A stretch of 64,000 bases of DNA from Paracraurococcus lichenis (GCF_030657435.1 NZ_JAUTWS010000025.1:1-64000), one strand, 5' to 3'; shown: positions 1-7,929, counted from the stretch's first letter. Notes: generated by a model from the sequence alone, not told the origin. Numbers and translations are program-made.

Positions 1-1
1 G

Positions 2-424
2 CGGCTGGGCGAGCATTTCGGCTATCCCTATTGCCACCAGGGCGACATGCCGGATCCGAAATTCGCCATGGGCCACCAGTGCTCCGAGTTCTCGCCGCCG
101 GCGCTGAACCTCGGCGCGCATGTCGCCCCGCTCGGGATGAAGTTCTACACCGGCAACCAATTCCCGGCGGAGTACCGCAACAGCATCCTGATCGCCGAGC
201 ACGGCTCCTGGAACCGCCACAACTACCAGGGCGGGCGCATCATGCGCGTCACCGTCGACCCCGACGGCAAGAACGCGAAGCAGGAGGTCTTCGCCGAGGG
301 CTGGATCACCGGCAAGCAGGACTATGCCGGGCGTCCCAACGACATCATCCTCGCCAAGGACGGCTCGATCCTGGTTGCCGATGACTGGGCCGGCGCCATC
401 TACCGCATCAGCTACAGCCGCTGA
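2..424 (+). CDS. PQQ-dependent sugar (sorbosone-type) dehydrogenase, C-terminal part
   Basis: This is the last 140 codons of a gene that begins before the window. The visible part resembles the C-terminal blades of soluble PQQ-dependent sugar or sorbosone dehydrogenases: a GxHVAPLGMKFY-like stretch, then IAEHGSWNR, then GRPNDIILAKDGSILVADDWAGAIYRI. These enzymes are beta-propellers that oxidise aldoses in the periplasm and pass electrons to the respiratory chain. The di-haem cytochrome c gene begins 55 bp downstream on the same strand and is a plausible electron acceptor, which supports a shared transcription unit. The signal peptide and N-terminal PQQ site lie outside the window, so substrate cannot be judged. 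Confidence 0.8.
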   Translation, partial: RLGEHFGYPYCHQGDMPDPKFAMGHQCSEFSPPALNLGAHVAPLGMKFYTGNQFPAEYRNSILIAEHGSWNRHNYQGGRIMRVTVDPDGKNAKQEVFAEGWITGKQDYAGRPNDIILAKDGSILVADDWAGAIYRISYSR

Positions 425-479
425 TCCCGAATGGCCGCCCGTCCCATGCGGGGCGGGCGGCCCCATCCCGGAATTCCCC

Positions 480-1070
480 ATGCGACATTGGTTGGCCGCC
501 CTCGCGGCCCTGTCCTGCCTTCTTCCCGCCTCATGGCCCGCCCGGGCCGCCGATATCGAGGCCGGCCGCGCCCGCGCCGAGCAATGCGTCACCTGCCACG
601 GCACCGAGGGGATCACCGCCGACCCCTCCATCCCCTCCCTCGCCGGGCAGAAGGAGCGGTACCTGCAGTGGCAGCTCGTCTTCTTCCGCAACGGGCGGCG
701 CAAGAGCGAGATCATGAACCCGCTCGCCGCCGACCTCTCGGATGAGGAGCTGCGCAACCTCGGCGCCTATTTCGCCTCGCTCCCGCGCGCCAACCCGCCG
801 CCCGGCACGCCCGACCCGGCGCTGCAGGCAGAGGGGAAGCAGGCCGCGGCGCGGCACCGCTGCGCCGGCTGCCACATGGACGACTATGCCGGCAGCCAGG
901 CCGCGCCGGCGATCGCGCACCAGACGCGCGCCTATACCGAGAAGGCGCTGCGCGACTACCGCAGCGCCGCGCGGCCGAGCGTCGGCGTCGCCGCCATGAA
1001 CGAGGTGGCGGGCGGGCTGAGCGACGCGGACATCACCGCCATCGCGGTCTACCTGGAGAAGCCGGAATGA
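480..1070 (+). CDS. Di-haem cytochrome c (cytochrome c4/c553 type), exported
   Basis: The predicted protein has 196 residues. It starts with a Sec signal peptide (MRHWLAALAALSCLLPA, probable cleavage after ARA near residue 24) and carries two CxxCH haem-binding motifs, CVTCH (about residue 38) and CAGCH (about residue 130), each in a separate cytochrome c fold. That arrangement fits the c4/class I di-haem cytochromes that carry electrons in the periplasm. It lies downstream of a PQQ dehydrogenase and its last codons overlap the next gene by 4 bp (ATGA). The in-frame reading extends upstream to 324, but only the ATG at 480 puts the signal peptide at the N-terminus. Confidence 0.88.
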   Translation: MRHWLAALAALSCLLPASWPARAADIEAGRARAEQCVTCHGTEGITADPSIPSLAGQKERYLQWQLVFFRNGRRKSEIMNPLAADLSDEELRNLGAYFASLPRANPPPGTPDPALQAEGKQAAARHRCAGCHMDDYAGSQAAPAIAHQTRAYTEKALRDYRSAARPSVGVAAMNEVAGGLSDADITAIAVYLEKPE

Positions 1071-1516
1071 GGCGAGCGGTCCTTGCCGCCGCGCTGCTGC
1101 TCGCCGGCCCCGCCGCGGCGCAGGCGCCGCTCGACAATCCCGCGGCCTTCGAGCGGGGCTTCGCCGTCTCGCTCTGGCAGTTCGATGCCTGCGGCGATGC
1201 GCTGGCCGGGCGCATGTTCCGCCAGGCGCTGGCCGAGCGCTTCGCGCGCTGCCCTTTCACCGAGACTGCGCGCCGGCACTACCAGCAATGGACGCGCGCC
1301 GAGATGCAACTGGCGCGGCAGAAGATGACGGCGCGGGTGGAGGAGCATGGCGGCCTGCCGGCGCAGGTGGAGGGCATGCCGGGCACCTGCCGTGCGCACC
1401 AGTCGAGCGAACTCTACCGCAGCTTCCGCACGCTGCTGGAGCGCTATTCGGAGGGCGACGCGCCGGCGGAGGCCGTCCTGCCCGCTGCCTGCGACGCGGC
1501 TGACATCCTGCCCTGA
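1067..1516 (+). CDS. Exported protein of unknown function
   Basis: A 149-residue product with a clear signal peptide (MRRAVLAAALLLAGPAAAQA, cleavage after AAA near residue 18). The mature part is alpha-helical in appearance, rich in Arg, Glu and Ala, with four cysteines (near residues 42, 61, 107 and 142) that could form disulfides in the periplasm. No family is recognised. The start overlaps the cytochrome stop codon (ATGA), so it is probably translationally coupled and may assist the cytochrome or dehydrogenase, but that is inference from position only. Confidence 0.72.
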   Translation: MRRAVLAAALLLAGPAAAQAPLDNPAAFERGFAVSLWQFDACGDALAGRMFRQALAERFARCPFTETARRHYQQWTRAEMQLARQKMTARVEEHGGLPAQVEGMPGTCRAHQSSELYRSFRTLLERYSEGDAPAEAVLPAACDAADILP

Positions 1517-1536
1517 GTGCGCATCGAGGGAATGTC

Positions 1537-1694
1537 GGGGAGAAGGTATTCTCCCGTTGGACGCCCTTGGCGTCCAACCCTCTTCTATTTCTGTGAGTCT
1601 TGCACCCGCCGCGCGGCGGCAGCCGACTCCCAGAAGGGAAGGGCGGGGTTGGACGCCGAAGGCGTCCAACGGGAGGGAATACCTTTCCCTCCCC
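1537..1694. repeat. REPIN-like pair of inverted palindromic repeats
   Basis: Two perfect hairpins with 10-bp stems (GTTGGACGCC, 3-nt loop, GGCGTCCAAC) lie at 1556-1578 and 1648-1670. Each has a second hairpin on its outer side: GGGAGAA/TTCTCCC at 1538-1555, and GGGAGGGAA/TTCCCTCCC at 1671-1693. The two halves are inverted copies of each other separated by about 65 bp, the architecture of a REPIN (two inverted REP sequences). It sits between the convergent ends of the exported-protein gene and ilvD and could also stop transcription from both sides. A related outer hairpin recurs at 53078-53099. Confidence 0.8.
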
Positions 1695-1714
1695 GATCTT
1701 GCTTCCCGCGGCCT

Positions 1715-3568
1715 TCAGCGCCGCCGCAACTGCTTCACGTCGCGCACCGCGCCGCGCGAAGCGCTGGTCGTCAGCGCCGCATAGGCCTGTAGGGCCATCG
1801 AGACCACGCGGTTGCGGCCGACGGGTTGCCAGGCCTGCTCGCCGCGCGCCTCCATCGCCGCGCGGCGCTGCGCCAGGACATCGTCGGGCACGGCCAGGCG
1901 GATGGTGCGGTTCGGGATGCCGATCTCGATCCGGTCGCCCTCCTCGACAAGGCCGACCAGGCCGCCCTCGGCCGCCTCCGGCGAGAGATGGCCGATGGAG
2001 AGGCCCGAGGAGCCGCCGGAGAAGCGGCCATCCGTGACCAGCGCGCAGGCCTTCCCGAGGCCGACCGACTTCAGGTAGCTGGTGGGGTAGAGCATCTCCT
2101 GCATGCCGGGGCCGCCCTTCGGCCCCTCGTAGCGCACCAGCACCACGTCGCCCGCCTGCACCTTCTTCCCCAGGATCCCCTCGACGGCCGCGTCCTGACT
2201 TTCAAAAATCCGGGCCGGGCCGGCGAAGCTGAGGATGCTGGCATCGACGCCCGCCGTCTTCACGATGCAGCCTTCCTCGGCGAGGTTGCCGTAGAGCACC
2301 GCGAGGCCGCCATCCCTGGAGAAGGCGTGCTCGATGTCGCGGATCACGCCGCTTGCGCGGTCCTCGTCCAGCGCGTCCCAGCGGGCGGACTGGCTGAAGG
2401 CCTCGGTGGTCGGGATGCCGCCCGGCGCGGCGCGGAAGAAGGTGCGCACCGCCTCATCCCCGGTGCGTTTGATGTCCCAATGCGCCAGCGCTTCCGCGAG
2501 GCTCTTCGCATGCACGGATGCGACGGACGTGTCGATCAGCCCGGCGCGGTCCAGCTCGCCGAGGATGCCCATGATGCCGCCGGCGCGGTGGACATCCTCG
2601 ACATGGACATTGGCGACGGAGGGCGCGACCTTGCACAGCACCGGCACGCGGCGCGAGAGGCGGTCGATGTCGCGCATGGTGAAGCCGAGGCCCGCCTCCT
2701 CGGCCGCCGCCAGCAGGTGCAGCACCGTGTTGGTCGAGCCGCCCATGGCGATGTCGAGCGTCATCGCGTTCTCGAAGGCGGCGAAGCCGGCGATGGCGCG
2801 CGGCAGGACGGAGTAGTCGTCCTCCTCGTAGTGCCGCTTGGCCAGCGCCACGATGCGCCGCCCGGCCTCGAGGAAGAGCGCGCGGCGATCGGCATGGGTC
2901 GCCACGATCGTGCCGTTGCCCGGCAGGGCGAGGCCCAGCGCCTCGGTCAGGCAGTTCATCGAATTGGCGGTGAACATGCCAGAGCACGACCCGCAGGTCG
3001 GGCAGGCCGAGCGCTCGACGGCCTGCACCTCCTCATCCGTCGCGGTCGGGTCGGCGGCGGTGATCATGGCGTCGATCAGGTCGACCGAGCGCTTCTGGCC
3101 GCGATGCACGACCTTGCCGGCCTCCATCGGCCCGCCGGAGACGAAGATGGTCGGGATGTTGAGGCGCATGGCCGCCATCAGCATCCCCGGCGTGATCTTG
3201 TCGCAGTTGGAGATGCAGACCAGGGCGTCGGCGCAATGCGCGTTCACCATGTACTCGACGGCATCGGCGATCAGCTCGCGCGAGGGCAGGCTGTAGAGCA
3301 TGCCCTGGTGGCCCATGGCGATGCCGTCGTCGACGGCGATGGTGTTGAACTCCTTCGCCACGCCGCCGGCCGCCTCGATCTCCCGCGCGACGAGTTGGCC
3401 GAGGTCCTTCAGGTGGACATGGCCGGGGACGAACTGGGTGAAGCTGTTGGCGACTGCGATGATCGGCTTGCCGAAATCGGCGTCCTTCATGCCGGTCGCG
3501 CGCCAGAGGCCGCGGGCGCCGGCCATGTTGCGGCCGTGGGTGGTGGTGCGGGAGCGGTAGCTGGGCAT
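1715..3568 (-). CDS. ilvD: Dihydroxy-acid dehydratase
   Basis: The 617-residue protein matches the long IlvD type (about 616 residues in E. coli). It dehydrates 2,3-dihydroxy-isovalerate and 2,3-dihydroxy-methylvalerate to the 2-oxo acids, a shared step of valine, leucine and isoleucine synthesis in the cytosol. Visible hallmarks are the Fe-S cysteine regions CISNCDKITPGM (about residue 122) and CPTCGSCSGMFTANSMNCL (about residue 195) and the C-terminal GRFSGGSSGLSIGH. The ATG at 3568 follows GGAGG at about 12 bp and gives the family N-terminus MPSYRSRTTTHGRNMAGAR. The frame stays open upstream to 3901 but has no family homology there. Confidence 0.96.
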   Translation of the reverse strand: MPSYRSRTTTHGRNMAGARGLWRATGMKDADFGKPIIAVANSFTQFVPGHVHLKDLGQLVAREIEAAGGVAKEFNTIAVDDGIAMGHQGMLYSLPSRELIADAVEYMVNAHCADALVCISNCDKITPGMLMAAMRLNIPTIFVSGGPMEAGKVVHRGQKRSVDLIDAMITAADPTATDEEVQAVERSACPTCGSCSGMFTANSMNCLTEALGLALPGNGTIVATHADRRALFLEAGRRIVALAKRHYEEDDYSVLPRAIAGFAAFENAMTLDIAMGGSTNTVLHLLAAAEEAGLGFTMRDIDRLSRRVPVLCKVAPSVANVHVEDVHRAGGIMGILGELDRAGLIDTSVASVHAKSLAEALAHWDIKRTGDEAVRTFFRAAPGGIPTTEAFSQSARWDALDEDRASGVIRDIEHAFSRDGGLAVLYGNLAEEGCIVKTAGVDASILSFAGPARIFESQDAAVEGILGKKVQAGDVVLVRYEGPKGGPGMQEMLYPTSYLKSVGLGKACALVTDGRFSGGSSGLSIGHLSPEAAEGGLVGLVEEGDRIEIGIPNRTIRLAVPDDVLAQRRAAMEARGEQAWQPVGRNRVVSMALQAYAALTTSASRGAVRDVKQLRRR

Positions 3569-4093
3569 GCCTCTCTGGTCCTCCGGGCGCGTCCCGCCGG
3601 GACCGGGCTCGGTCGGTCCGGTGGGCGCCTCCGGTGGGACGGGCAGTTCGCGCCCGGGCTGCCGTCCGGGGCGAGCCTGCTCTAGCCCTTCGCCTCCGGG
3701 GCGTCCATCGGCGCTGGCGCATGGCTGCCTCTTGCTCGCCTCCTGTCGCGGCCGCGGCTCGGCAGCGTCTCGGCGCCCGACGGCTATCTGCCTGCGGTGG
3801 TGATCGGGCTCTGCCACATCCCGGCCGAGGAGATGTTCGCCGACCCGCTTGTTGCGTGGAGAGGCCAACCCCCTGGAAACGCTCAGGATTATGGAATTCA
3901 CCCATTAACATAAATGCATGAATTCGTTGGAGACTTGCCTGATCCATGCGACACAGTGCCCTGGAACCCATCAAGCGCCGCCAATGAAAGCGATTTGAGA
4001 AGGTCGGGATCAGACCTTGGCGGCCTGCCGGTGTGACCTTCCTCACAGCGTCGCCTGCGGGCTTTCTGCGAGAGATGAGCAGGCCAACAAGGG
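3569..4093. other. Intergenic region with an unassigned open frame and a GC drop
   Basis: This 525-bp stretch separates ilvD (leftward) from the peptidase-like gene (rightward) and holds the upstream regions of both. On the plus strand a frame is open from 3686 to the TAA at 3911-3913 and reads protein-like in its middle (GYLPAVVIGLCHIPAEEMF), but it has no convincing start or ribosome binding site and I do not recognise it, so it may be a gene fragment. From about 3870 base composition shifts to lower GC. A 7-bp inverted repeat GAATTCA/TGAATTC is at 3894-3900 and 3919-3925. No other gene is seen. Confidence 0.4.
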
Positions 4094-4102
4094 ATGACCG
4101 AT

Positions 4103-4618
4103 ATGTCGCATCCTGCGAATACAGAGTCCCCGGCGGTCGCCGAAGTCGTGAAGGCGCTGCGCAGCGCTATTCCGCTACTCGCTGCGCCGGAACGGATCGG
4201 GACCATCCGCGCCGACGCCTCCCGCCACACTGCCGGTCTGGCCATCGACATCATGCTGAACAGCCGCGCGGCCTATGAAAAGTATCTGGCTGACGAAATC
4301 ATTGAAGCCTTGGTGGATATGCAGTCGGATATAGGATGGCACGATATCCTGTACACCGACTGGAACCCCGACGGCACGCCATTCCACTTTTCCATCCCAG
4401 GAAGCCGCATCTACCAGGGAGACCTGCTCAAGAAGAACAAGAACAAGGATGAGGCGCTAGGTCGCAAGCACGAAAATCACGTTCATATCGACTGGGTGGA
4501 TTTCTCGCTGCGGCTGAAAGGCAATAATGTCCTGGTCTACGACTGGCCGCCTGACGCCATGAAGAAAGGATTTGGCCAGAAGCTGTTCGAACGGCTGGCC
4601 TTCGTCTCACGCGAATAG
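4103..4618 (+). CDS. M15-like (D-Ala-D-Ala peptidase fold) metallopeptidase domain protein
   Basis: The 171-residue protein has the pattern SRHTAGLAID (about residue 40), which fits the SxHxxGxAxD zinc-binding signature of peptidase family M15, and later HENHVHIDW (about residue 125), which fits the second zinc-ligand region of that fold. This suggests a zinc peptidase acting on peptidoglycan or a small amide. There is no signal peptide or membrane segment, as in phage endolysins and some secreted effectors. The ATG at 4103 has AGGGA 8 bp upstream; the ATG at 4094 would leave no room for a ribosome binding site. Base and codon use are clearly less GC-rich than the neighbours, suggesting acquisition. 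Substrate is unknown. Confidence 0.6.
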   Translation: MSHPANTESPAVAEVVKALRSAIPLLAAPERIGTIRADASRHTAGLAIDIMLNSRAAYEKYLADEIIEALVDMQSDIGWHDILYTDWNPDGTPFHFSIPGSRIYQGDLLKKNKNKDEALGRKHENHVHIDWVDFSLRLKGNNVLVYDWPPDAMKKGFGQKLFERLAFVSRE

Positions 4619-4735
4619 TCCTCCACGCGGGCATGCCGTTGCAGAAGCCGCTGGATTGGGTGGTATGCGGTTATGTGAGCTGGGAGTGAGCCCTCGATCG
4701 AAGGGGGCCACCATGCCATTCGAGTTCAATGCTGA

Positions 4736-4837
4736 TCGGCGGCACCCCATTCCAGCTCGGCGGCGCCGGATAACGAACCGGGTGCCGGAGGTGCGCCGCC
4801 CATTGCGCCCGCACCCGCGCCGCGCGAGGGTCCGCGC
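4736..4837 (+). other. Orphan Pro/Ala-rich open tail running into proC
   Basis: After the stop at 4733 this frame is open and in phase with proC, reading APDNEPGAGGAPPIAPAPAP just before the proC ATG. It looks like the low-complexity tail of a protein whose N-terminal part is missing, and composition returns to high GC here. In many alphaproteobacteria the gene before proC encodes a YbjN-type protein; whether this is its remnant cannot be told. It could equally be non-coding leader DNA. Confidence 0.3.
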
Positions 4838-5653
4838 ATGAGCGACGCACCCCTTCCCCCCCTCCTCCTCGTCGGCTGCGGCAAGATGGGCGGGGCCATG
4901 CTCGCCGGCTGGCTGGAGCGTGGCCTGACCGAGGCCGTGGTGGTGGAGCCGCATGCCGCGGCGGCGGCGGCCTTCGCCGGCAAGGTCACGGTCGTGCCGG
5001 AGCCCGCCGCCATCCCCGCCGGCTTCCGCCCCGCCGCCGTGGTGCTGGCGATCAAGCCGCAGGAGGCGGCGGCGACCCTGCCGGCCTTCGCCCGCCTCGC
5101 CGGGTCGGAGACCCTCTTCCTCTCCATCATGGCGGGCCGGGCCATCGCCGGCATGCGGGCGCTGCTGGGCGGGGAGGCCGCGGTGATCCGCGCCATGCCC
5201 AATACCCCGGCGGCCGTGCGGCAGGGCTTCACCGTCGCCTGCCCCGGCCCGGGCGTGACGGCGGCGCAGCGGGCGCTCGCCGACCGGCTGCTCTCGGCCA
5301 TCGGCGAATCCGCCTGGGTGGAGGAGGAGGGGCTGATCGACCCGGTCACCGCCGTCTCGGGCGGCGGTCCGGCCTATGTCTTCCTGCTGGCCGAGCTGAT
5401 GGAGGCGGCGGCGATCGAGCAGGGACTGCCGCCCGACCTCGCCCGCCGGATGGCGCAGGCGACCGTCGCCGGCTCCGGCGCGCTGCTGGCCGCGAGCGCG
5501 GAGGACAGCGCGCAGCTTCGTAAGAACGTGACCAGCCCGAAGGGCACCACGGAGCGGGCGCTCGCCGTGCTGATGGCGCCGGAGGCCTGGCCGGCCCTGA
5601 TGTCGCAGGCGATCGCCGCGGCGACGGCGCGCTCCCGCGAGCTTGCCGGCTGA
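4838..5653 (+). CDS. proC: Pyrroline-5-carboxylate reductase
   Basis: The 271-residue cytosolic enzyme reduces 1-pyrroline-5-carboxylate to L-proline with NAD(P)H, the last step of proline synthesis. The N-terminal Rossmann motif is LLLVGCGKMGGAMLAGWL (residues 9-26), the middle has IRAMPNTPAAVRQG, and the C-terminal substrate and dimer region has AVSGGGPAYVFLLAELM and LRKNVTSPKGTTERAL, all typical of ProC. Length agrees with the family (about 270). The chosen ATG directly precedes the nucleotide-binding strand. The TetR-like gene follows on the same strand with a 43-bp gap. Confidence 0.95.
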   Translation: MSDAPLPPLLLVGCGKMGGAMLAGWLERGLTEAVVVEPHAAAAAAFAGKVTVVPEPAAIPAGFRPAAVVLAIKPQEAAATLPAFARLAGSETLFLSIMAGRAIAGMRALLGGEAAVIRAMPNTPAAVRQGFTVACPGPGVTAAQRALADRLLSAIGESAWVEEEGLIDPVTAVSGGGPAYVFLLAELMEAAAIEQGLPPDLARRMAQATVAGSGALLAASAEDSAQLRKNVTSPKGTTERALAVLMAPEAWPALMSQAIAAATARSRELAG

Positions 5654-5696
5654 CCGCCCCTTCCGCGACGCGCCTGCCGCCCCAACCTGGGTTGCC

Positions 5697-6296
5697 ATGA
5701 CCGATACGACCGACGAGACCGATTCCCGCCTGATCGCCGGCTTCTGGCAGGTCGTCGCGGCGCATGGCTGGGACGGCGTGACCCTGCGCCGCCTGGCCGC
5801 GGCCAGCGACCTGCCGGCGGCGGCGATCCGCGCCCGCGCCCCGCAGGGCCCGGGCGACCTGCTGCGGCTGCACGAGCGGCTGGCGGACGAGGCGGTCGCG
5901 GCCGGCACCGTCCCCGGCCAGGGCGGTACGCCGCGCGACCGGGTCTTCGACGTGGTGATGCGGCGGATCGATGCCATGCAGCCGCATCGCGCCGGGATCC
6001 TGCGGCTGGTGGATGACCTCCGCCTGCGCCCCGGCCTCGCGCTCTGCCTGCTCGCGCAGGTCCCGCCTTCCATGGCCCGGCTGCTGGATGCGGCGGAGAT
6101 CGAGTCCGGCGGGATCTATGGCGCGGTGCGCGCCCAGGGCCTGGCCGGGATCTGGCTGGCGACGCTGCGCGCCTGGACGCGCGACGACACGGCCGATCTC
6201 GGCGCCACCATGGCGGCGCTGGACCGGGCGCTGGACCGGGCGGAACAGGTCGCGCGGTCGTTGCGTCTCGATCCCGGCGACATGGCCGCAAGTTGA
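5697..6296 (+). CDS. TetR-like transcriptional regulator
   Basis: The 199-residue protein has an N-terminal segment that fits a TetR helix-turn-helix (FWQVVAAHGWDGVTLRRLAAASDLPAAAIRA, quoted in part: GWDGVTLRRLAAASDLPAAA, about residues 24-43), followed by a helical C-terminal domain. The recognition helix is less canonical than usual, and the protein also resembles COQ9-like TetR-fold proteins in layout, so regulation is likely but not certain. It lies between proC and the phasin gene and may be co-transcribed with proC. The ATG at 5697 is preferred over the in-frame ATG at 5643, which overlaps proC. Confidence 0.65.
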   Translation: MTDTTDETDSRLIAGFWQVVAAHGWDGVTLRRLAAASDLPAAAIRARAPQGPGDLLRLHERLADEAVAAGTVPGQGGTPRDRVFDVVMRRIDAMQPHRAGILRLVDDLRLRPGLALCLLAQVPPSMARLLDAAEIESGGIYGAVRAQGLAGIWLATLRAWTRDDTADLGATMAALDRALDRAEQVARSLRLDPGDMAAS

Positions 6297-6298
6297 TT

Positions 6299-6312
6299 TT
6301 GCTGCATCGCAA
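6299..6312. promoter_or_regulatory. Inverted repeat upstream of phasin gene, candidate PHA-regulator operator
   Basis: The sequence TTGC-TGCATC-GCAA is a perfect 4-6-4 dyad centred about 75 bp upstream of the phasin start. TGC-rich dyads upstream of phasin genes are bound by PhaR-type repressors in other alphaproteobacteria, so this is a reasonable but unproven operator. Confidence 0.4.
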
Positions 6313-6380
6313 CAAGTCCTTTGACCGGACCTCGCGAGCCCCCTAGTGTCTCGCCGCCCGATCCCATGGCGGAGGACGAC

Positions 6381-6812
6381 ATGTCAGAGAACAGCGGCAA
6401 TAAGCCCGAGACCGACCTCATGAAGATGCTGTCGGAGTTCCGCATGCCCGGCATGCCCGATGTCGAGGCCCTGGCGGCCGCCCAGCGGCGGAACCTGGAG
6501 GCGCTCTCGGCCGCCAACCGCGTCGCGCTCGAGGGCGCGCAGGCGGTGGCACGGCGGCACATGGAGATCCTGCAGTCCTCCATGACCGAGATGACCGAGG
6601 CCATGCGGGCCTTCGGCACGCAGGAGAGCCCGCAGGCCAAGGCGGCGCGGCAGGCGGAGATGCTGAAGGCGGCCTATGAGAAGGCGGTCGCCAACATGAA
6701 GGAAGTGGCCGACCTGATCCAGAAGTCGAACCAGGAGGCGCTGGCGCTGCTCAACAAGCGCTTCACCGAGGCGATGGACGAGGTGAAGTCGCTGATGGGC
6801 CGGCAGGGCTAG
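6381..6812 (+). CDS. Phasin family protein
   Basis: The 143-residue, mostly helical protein has the heptad-like, Ala/Glu/Lys/Met-rich sequence of phasins, small amphipathic proteins that coat polyhydroxyalkanoate granules in the cytoplasm. Characteristic stretches are EALAAAQRRNLEALSAANRV (about residue 29), QAVARRHMEILQSSMTEM and LIQKSNQEALALLNKRFTEA near the C-terminus. A strong GGAGG sits 6 bp before the ATG at 6381, which decides the start over in-frame ATGs at 6321 and 6366. The gene stands alone, preceded by a TTGC dyad and followed by a terminator hairpin. Confidence 0.88.
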   Translation: MSENSGNKPETDLMKMLSEFRMPGMPDVEALAAAQRRNLEALSAANRVALEGAQAVARRHMEILQSSMTEMTEAMRAFGTQESPQAKAARQAEMLKAAYEKAVANMKEVADLIQKSNQEALALLNKRFTEAMDEVKSLMGRQG

Positions 6813-6838
6813 CCCGGGCCGAAGGCAGGTTCCCGTTG

Positions 6839-6870
6839 GGCCAGGGACGGTGTCCCTGGCCTTGTTCGTT
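6839..6870 (+). terminator. Rho-independent terminator after the phasin gene
   Basis: A perfect 10-bp stem GGCCAGGGAC/GTCCCTGGCC with a GGT loop is followed by TTGTTCGTT, 26 bp after the phasin stop codon. Confidence 0.8.
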
Positions 6871-7754
6871 CAGGCCGCCCCGAAGCGGCGGATCACCTGC
6901 TCGCCGAAGCGCGGCAGGCTGTCCTCGAGGTCCGGCAGGAAGGCGCCGAGCGGCAGCACGACCCGGCCGACGCCCTGCCTCCGGCGCTCCTCCACCGCGA
7001 CAAGCGGGTCCTGGCCCGAGCCGGGCAGGGCGCCCGGGCAGCCCATGAGCAGCTCGATGGCGGCGGGGTCGCGCCCGGCCTCCGCCGCCGCGCGGCGCGC
7101 CACCGCCAGCAGCGGCAGCGTGTCCACCTGCGCGCCGATGGAGGGGAAGAAGCCATCGCCGAGCCGCCCGGCGCGGCGCGCCGCCGCCTCCGAATGGCCG
7201 CCGACGATGACCGGCACCGCGCCCCGCGGCGGCGCCGGGGTGCAGCGCACGCCCTCGAAGCGGACGAACTCCCCGGCGAAGCTGGCGGGCTCGCCGCGCC
7301 AGAGCGCGCGCATGGCGGCGATGTACTCGTCCGTGCGGCGGCCGCGCGCGGCGAAGGGGATGCCGAGCGCGTCGAATTCCTCGCGCAGCCAGCCGACGCC
7401 GATGCCGAGGTCGAGCCGGCCGCCGCTCATCGCATCCAGCGTCGCCACCTGCTTGGCGAGCACCAGCGGGTTGCGCAGCGGCAGGATGATGACGGCGGTC
7501 ATGAGCCTGAGGCGCGTGGTCGCGGCGGCGGCGAAGGCCAGCCAGACCAGCGGGTCCGGCATGGCGGCAGTGATGTTGCCGGGCAGGCGGCCATTGGCCG
7601 AATAGGGATAGGGGCTGTCGTAGTGCTCCGGCAGGACCACGTGGTCGACGGCGAAGAGGGAATCGAACCCGGCGGCCTCGGCCAGCCGTGCCAGGCGCAT
7701 GGCGCCGGCGGCGTCGGGAAAGCTCGTATTGCCGAAATGCAGCGCGAATTTCAT
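6870..7754 (-). CDS. LLM-class F420-dependent-type oxidoreductase
   Basis: The 294-residue protein belongs to the luciferase-like monooxygenase superfamily, subgroup with TIGR03619-type F420-dependent members. It starts MKFALHFGNTSFPD and shows the TIM-barrel strands AAGFDSLFAVDHVVLPEHY (about residue 28), LATLDAMSGGRLDLGIGVGW (about 100-120) and VPVIVGGHSEAAARRAGRLG (about 178). Members reduce or oxidise small substrates with F420 or FMN; the cofactor and substrate cannot be read here. The ATG at 7754 follows GGGGAGG at a good distance. It is a single leftward gene, convergent with the phasin gene. Confidence 0.85.
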   Translation of the reverse strand: MKFALHFGNTSFPDAAGAMRLARLAEAAGFDSLFAVDHVVLPEHYDSPYPYSANGRLPGNITAAMPDPLVWLAFAAAATTRLRLMTAVIILPLRNPLVLAKQVATLDAMSGGRLDLGIGVGWLREEFDALGIPFAARGRRTDEYIAAMRALWRGEPASFAGEFVRFEGVRCTPAPPRGAVPVIVGGHSEAAARRAGRLGDGFFPSIGAQVDTLPLLAVARRAAAEAGRDPAAIELLMGCPGALPGSGQDPLVAVEERRRQGVGRVVLPLGAFLPDLEDSLPRFGEQVIRRFGAA

Positions 7755-7837
7755 GCCGGATGTCCTCCCCGCGCGGACTGCCGCCGCGCCGTGGCCGCGA
7801 GCATGCCGGCGCCGCCCGCGACCCGTCCATCCAGGGC

Positions 7838-7912
7838 GTGACCAGAGGGGGGTCTCGAAGGGGGACATCGCCCCCTTCGCGGGGTCCGGGGCAGAGCCCC
7901 GGTGGCGTGCCC
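7838..7912. repeat. GC-rich double hairpin, flagellar operon terminator or REP-like element
   Basis: Two stems, GGGGGACATCGCCCCC and CCGGGGCAGAGCCCCGG, lie just past the end of the leftward flgI operon. The second hairpin is of a kind that recurs between genes in GC-rich alphaproteobacteria. It probably ends transcription of the flagellar operon. Confidence 0.55.
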
Positions 7913-7929
7913 CGTTTGCCGGGTGCGCC

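Noticed and set aside
1826..3685. A 619-codon frame antisense to ilvD
   Set aside because: Composition is typical of a reverse-strand shadow in GC-rich DNA, and it covers the well-supported ilvD.
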